Assembly: GCA_964533735.1 (NCBI GenBank) | Contig: CAZHMD010000001.1 | Span: 496,001 to 560,000, forward strand | Reading direction: 5' to 3' | Length of the DNA stretch: 64,000 bases | DNA from: UBA6107 sp964533735 | Lineage (GTDB): Bacteria; Chloroflexota; Anaerolineae; Anaerolineales; Anaerolineaceae | Shown here: piece after piece, positions 61,621 through 64,000 of the stretch | How the letters are laid out: each line of letters starts with the position of its first letter | How positions within the stretch are numbered: position 1 is the stretch's first letter | Position numbers and translations under genes: made by a program | Notes under the pieces: model-generated | The model's input: only the letters and a program-made list of their open reading frames with translations | Told to the model about the DNA's origin: nothing | Databases searched by the model: none

Positions 61621-62711
61621 TGCGCCTCCTGCTTGATCTTTCCCTTTCTGATAAACCTCGTCAGGTCAAGGATGCGCGGTAGTATGCGTTGATAGAGAAA
61701 GTAAAGAAACGGTCTGGATGCGTAATCCCAGGCACCGATAGTGCGATATAAAACACCGCCCAACCCCTCTTTGAAACGGAAGACACCTGCCATACTGTCT
61801 TCGCCATCAAATGTCTCAGGGGCTCCCCAAAGATCATAGGTCGAACACCCCAATGATTTAGCTATGCGCATCGCCTCCCACTGGAGCAGATAATTGGGCA
61901 TCTTCTCGCGGTGTTCAATTGTGGACATACCGTAGAAGTACCAGGCACGCCCTCCAAGCACGAACAATACCAGGGCTGCCACAGCACCCCCCTCGACCTC
62001 AGCGATGAGTGGAACTGCCAGCCCGGCTTCCATGAAATTGCGCCAAAGCCTGAGGTAATAATCTTCTTCACGGATGATGAATCCATCGCGGTCTGCCGTC
62101 TTGGCGTACATACGAAATAGAGCTGGCAGATCAGCCTGTTCTCCCTGCCGCACGGTCACGCCGCTGCGGGTCGCCAGGCGGATGTTGTACCGGGTTTTTT
62201 GCTTCATACGGCTCATCCAGGTTTCTTCTGAGCCGTCCAGGTCGATCATTACCGTGTTCTTGAACTGGATCTGCTCGCTGGAATAACGCCAGCCCTTTTG
62301 CGTAAGCAGCGATTCCACTCCGGTTCCTGTCGGGTGCGCCTGTTCTCCCGCGCTGCCTGGAATACCTGTCCCCAGGATAACCTCAGGATCAATTTTGATG
62401 AAGATGGCCTTTTGCCTCCGGCAGTATCCTTCAATGGTCTCCAATCCCTGCCGGCGCAGGTCTTCATTGCTCCAATCCAGCAGCGGTCCGCGGGGAACGT
62501 AACATACTGAGAATTTCGGTCCGATCCCGAATAGCTTTACAGTCCGGGTTAATACAAGGGCACCCGCCATTGGTGAACCGTCAATTTCGTACAGGACAAT
62601 AGGTTCCGCCTGCCAACCAACCTCTTTCTTGTGCTCTGCCCATTCAGCAGTTTGGAGAATATGCGGCTGCGGCAACTTGAGCAGTATCTGGTTCCAGTTT
62701 TCGGGGATCAT
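61617..62711 (-). CDS. FemAB-type peptidoglycan interpeptide-bridge ligase
   Basis: 364 residues from the ATG at 62711, which overlaps the Nudix gene by four bases (ATGA); an upstream in-frame start would add 13 residues. FemAB signature stretches include LQTAEWAEHKK, MKQKTRYNIRLATRSGV, ALVLFVLGGRAWYFYGMST and the late LQWEAMRIAKSLGCSTYDLWG-AP motif. FemAB enzymes transfer amino acids from aminoacyl-tRNA to lipid II. A second copy lies at 63227. Confidence 0.92.
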   Translation of the reverse strand: MIPENWNQILLKLPQPHILQTAEWAEHKKEVGWQAEPIVLYEIDGSPMAGALVLTRTVKLFGIGPKFSVCYVPRGPLLDWSNEDLRRQGLETIEGYCRRQKAIFIKIDPEVILGTGIPGSAGEQAHPTGTGVESLLTQKGWRYSSEQIQFKNTVMIDLDGSEETWMSRMKQKTRYNIRLATRSGVTVRQGEQADLPALFRMYAKTADRDGFIIREEDYYLRLWRNFMEAGLAVPLIAEVEGGAVAALVLFVLGGRAWYFYGMSTIEHREKMPNYLLQWEAMRIAKSLGCSTYDLWGAPETFDGEDSMAGVFRFKEGLGGVLYRTIGAWDYASRPFLYFLYQRILPRILDLTRFIRKGKIKQEAQ

Positions 62712-63226
62712 TGATTTACCCCGCCGGCTTGTGTGACTTCTTTTACCCAATCCTCTATCTGCCGGTGCGCTCCCGCACCAGAAAAGGTGAGTCCCTGCAG
62801 TTCGACTGGTGAAAAGAACTCAACCTGCAGCATTTCATGATTGGGACGGATCTCACCGCCTATGATTTCACCCTGGTAAAGGAGAACGATGCCATTTCCC
62901 CTTGGATCATCCTCATAGGTATAGACGCCAAGCAGGTCCCCCACACTAACTTCGAACCCAGTTTCTTCCAGGGCTTCCCGTATTGCACATTCCCTGGGGT
63001 CCTCATCAACTTCAAGATAGCCTGCCGGCATATACCAGGCGTTCTTCCATGGTTCGATCCCGCGCTGCACCAGGAGAAGCCTGCCTTCTTCAATTATGCG
63101 TACAGCAGCGCTCACCTTGCGATGCTCATAGTGCACCCAGCCGCAATTGCGGCAAATCTCACGCGGGCGACCTTCAAGCAGTTGTGTTTGCAATTGCGAT
63201 CCGCACAGGTAACAGAAGCGGGTCAT
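62708..63226 (-). CDS. Nudix hydrolase with N-terminal zinc ribbon
   Basis: 172 residues. An N-terminal Cys4 zinc ribbon (Cys5, Cys8, Cys25, Cys28) is followed by a Nudix domain with a full box GYLEVDEDPRECAIREALEETGFE (Gly, then RE-x2-EE). The ribbon-plus-Nudix layout resembles NADH pyrophosphatase-like (NudC-type) hydrolases, but the substrate is not determined. Its start abuts the second FemAB stop. Confidence 0.92.
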   Translation of the reverse strand: MTRFCYLCGSQLQTQLLEGRPREICRNCGWVHYEHRKVSAAVRIIEEGRLLLVQRGIEPWKNAWYMPAGYLEVDEDPRECAIREALEETGFEVSVGDLLGVYTYEDDPRGNGIVLLYQGEIIGGEIRPNHEMLQVEFFSPVELQGLTFSGAGAHRQIEDWVKEVTQAGGVNQ

Positions 63227-64000
63227 TTAGTCCATCCCCTTGTTTTTCAAAGAGGTATAAAAGCGATAGGCTTTATAGAGCAGCGGTCGATATGCCTTAT
63301 CCCACGCGCCGACACTTCTCTGGATACTCCCCCCGAAACCACGTTTAAACCTGTAAACACCCCACAGCCCGTCATGATGTTGTTTTTTTTCAAATAAAGC
63401 TTCAAGCTCTTCCTCATCATGGTCAGGGATGCCCCACAGGTCGTAACCCTCGCAACCCAAGGATTGTGCCCATTTAATGGCTTCCCATTGTAATAAGTAT
63501 GTCGGCATGCGGTTGCGTTCTGAATCCGTTGATGCGCCATACATATACCAGGCAGTTCTTCCATGTGCCAATACAATGATCCCTGCAACAGGCTGGTTCT
63601 CAAAGGTTGCCATCAATAAAACGGCTTTACCGTTTACGCTGAAAAGATCCTTAACCTTCTGGTAATAGGCGGCAGTATGAACACCAAATCCGTCGCGTTT
63701 GCCGGTGACGAGCGCCATCTCTGCGAAAAGAGCATAATCATCACTCTGGCGAACCTCAATCCCTTTTTTCTCAGCCAGGCGTATGTTGTAGCGCGTCTTT
63801 TGCTTCATGCCCGCGAGGATATCCTCTGCAGAAATTGTGAGCGGAATAGTAACTGTCCTGCGCGGTTGAACCGGTTCGGACTTATACCACCCCAAATCCT
63901 CCAGTCGCTGCCAGGCAGTGTCTGGTTCCCAGGCAAAGGGTTCTATTTTTAAGAAGATGGCTTTGTTTTTCAGGCATACCTTGTCAAGTTCTGACAACAA
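63227..64000 (-). CDS. FemAB-type peptidoglycan ligase (5' end off window)
   Basis: The C-terminal 257 residues of a second FemAB enzyme, paralogous to the one at 61617: MKQKTRYNIRLAEKKGIEV, MATFENQPVAGIIVLAHGRTAWYMYGAST, LLQWEAIKWAQSLGCEGYDLWGIPD. The N-terminus lies beyond position 64000. Two FemABs in one operon are consistent with adding two residues of a cross-bridge. Confidence 0.92.
   Translation of the reverse strand: MLSELDKVCLKNKAIFLKIEPFAWEPDTAWQRLEDLGWYKSEPVQPRRTVTIPLTISAEDILAGMKQKTRYNIRLAEKKGIEVRQSDDYALFAEMALVTGKRDGFGVHTAAYYQKVKDLFSVNGKAVLLMATFENQPVAGIIVLAHGRTAWYMYGASTDSERNRMPTYLLQWEAIKWAQSLGCEGYDLWGIPDHDEEELEALFEKKQHHDGLWGVYRFKRGFGGSIQRSVGAWDKAYRPLLYKAYRFYTSLKNKGMD

Overview
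This window looks like chromosomal DNA of a free-living Chloroflexota bacterium, most likely class Anaerolineae. That placement is inferred from gene content, not from a marker phylogeny. The basis is a run of lipoproteins and anchored proteins with long Thr/Pro linkers, an NBR1-Ig-like lipoprotein, LysM and M23 envelope proteins, a GAF/SpoIIE partner-switching operon, paired FemAB ligases, and no outer-membrane biogenesis genes. Most of the window is housekeeping DNA with short operons and good intrinsic terminators. Region by region: 0-9.1 kb carries the 5' part of ffh, a DegV protein, a DUF1015 protein, a block of exported envelope proteins (two M23 factors, a PD40 propeller protein, an NBR1-Ig lipoprotein) and queG. 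9.2-21.1 kb holds a LysM membrane protein, an RsbV/RsbW/RsbU-like operon whose phosphatase has six GAF-like units, an FtsB-like protein, tRNA-Leu(CAG), an LCP protein, tilS, and three regulators or enzymes that look catalytically degenerate (pseudo-histidine kinase, pseudo-tyrosine recombinase, REC-ParA fusion). 21.2-34.6 kb is core metabolism and repair: mutL, a HAD phosphatase, a Ctp protease, an S1 protein, pyrG, eno, a methyltransferase, a ruvB-queA-udgB operon, upp and tpiA. 34.8-35.25 kb is the RNase P RNA gene. 35.4-40.6 kb holds a MoxR/DUF58/DUF4129 operon, a VTT membrane protein and udk. 42.3-47.6 kb is different in character. It is AT-rich and carries an Mrr-like nuclease, a KTSC-like protein, a Lys/Pro-rich basic peptide, unknown membrane proteins, a variant hemerythrin, four copies of an intergenic repeat with a palindromic head, and three tRNA-Thr(CGT)-related sequences of which only one looks functional. 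It is best read as a decayed insertion hotspot at tRNA-Thr. 47.7-53.6 kb is GC-rich: a GT4 glycosyltransferase, dinB, a phosphoglucose/phosphomannose isomerase, a 59-residue small protein and an AI-2E-type permease. 54.26-64 kb holds an FHA protein, a probable 6S RNA gene, thpR, rsfS, bcp, a UbiA-like prenyltransferase, an SDR, proline dehydrogenase, psuG, and an operon of FemAB-Nudix-FemAB-PLP enzyme that runs off the right edge. How the genes work together: several operons are tightly coupled by 4-bp ATGA or 1-bp overlaps (PD40-M23, ruvB-queA-udgB, MoxR-DUF58-DUF4129, udk-VTT, proDH-SDR, the FemAB operon). Seven well-conserved genes (tilS, mutL, HAD, ruvB, udk, dinB, LCP) have a -10 hexamer 6-7 nt before the ATG and no Shine-Dalgarno, so they are probably leaderless. 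No CRISPR array, rRNA operon, complete IS or prophage was seen.
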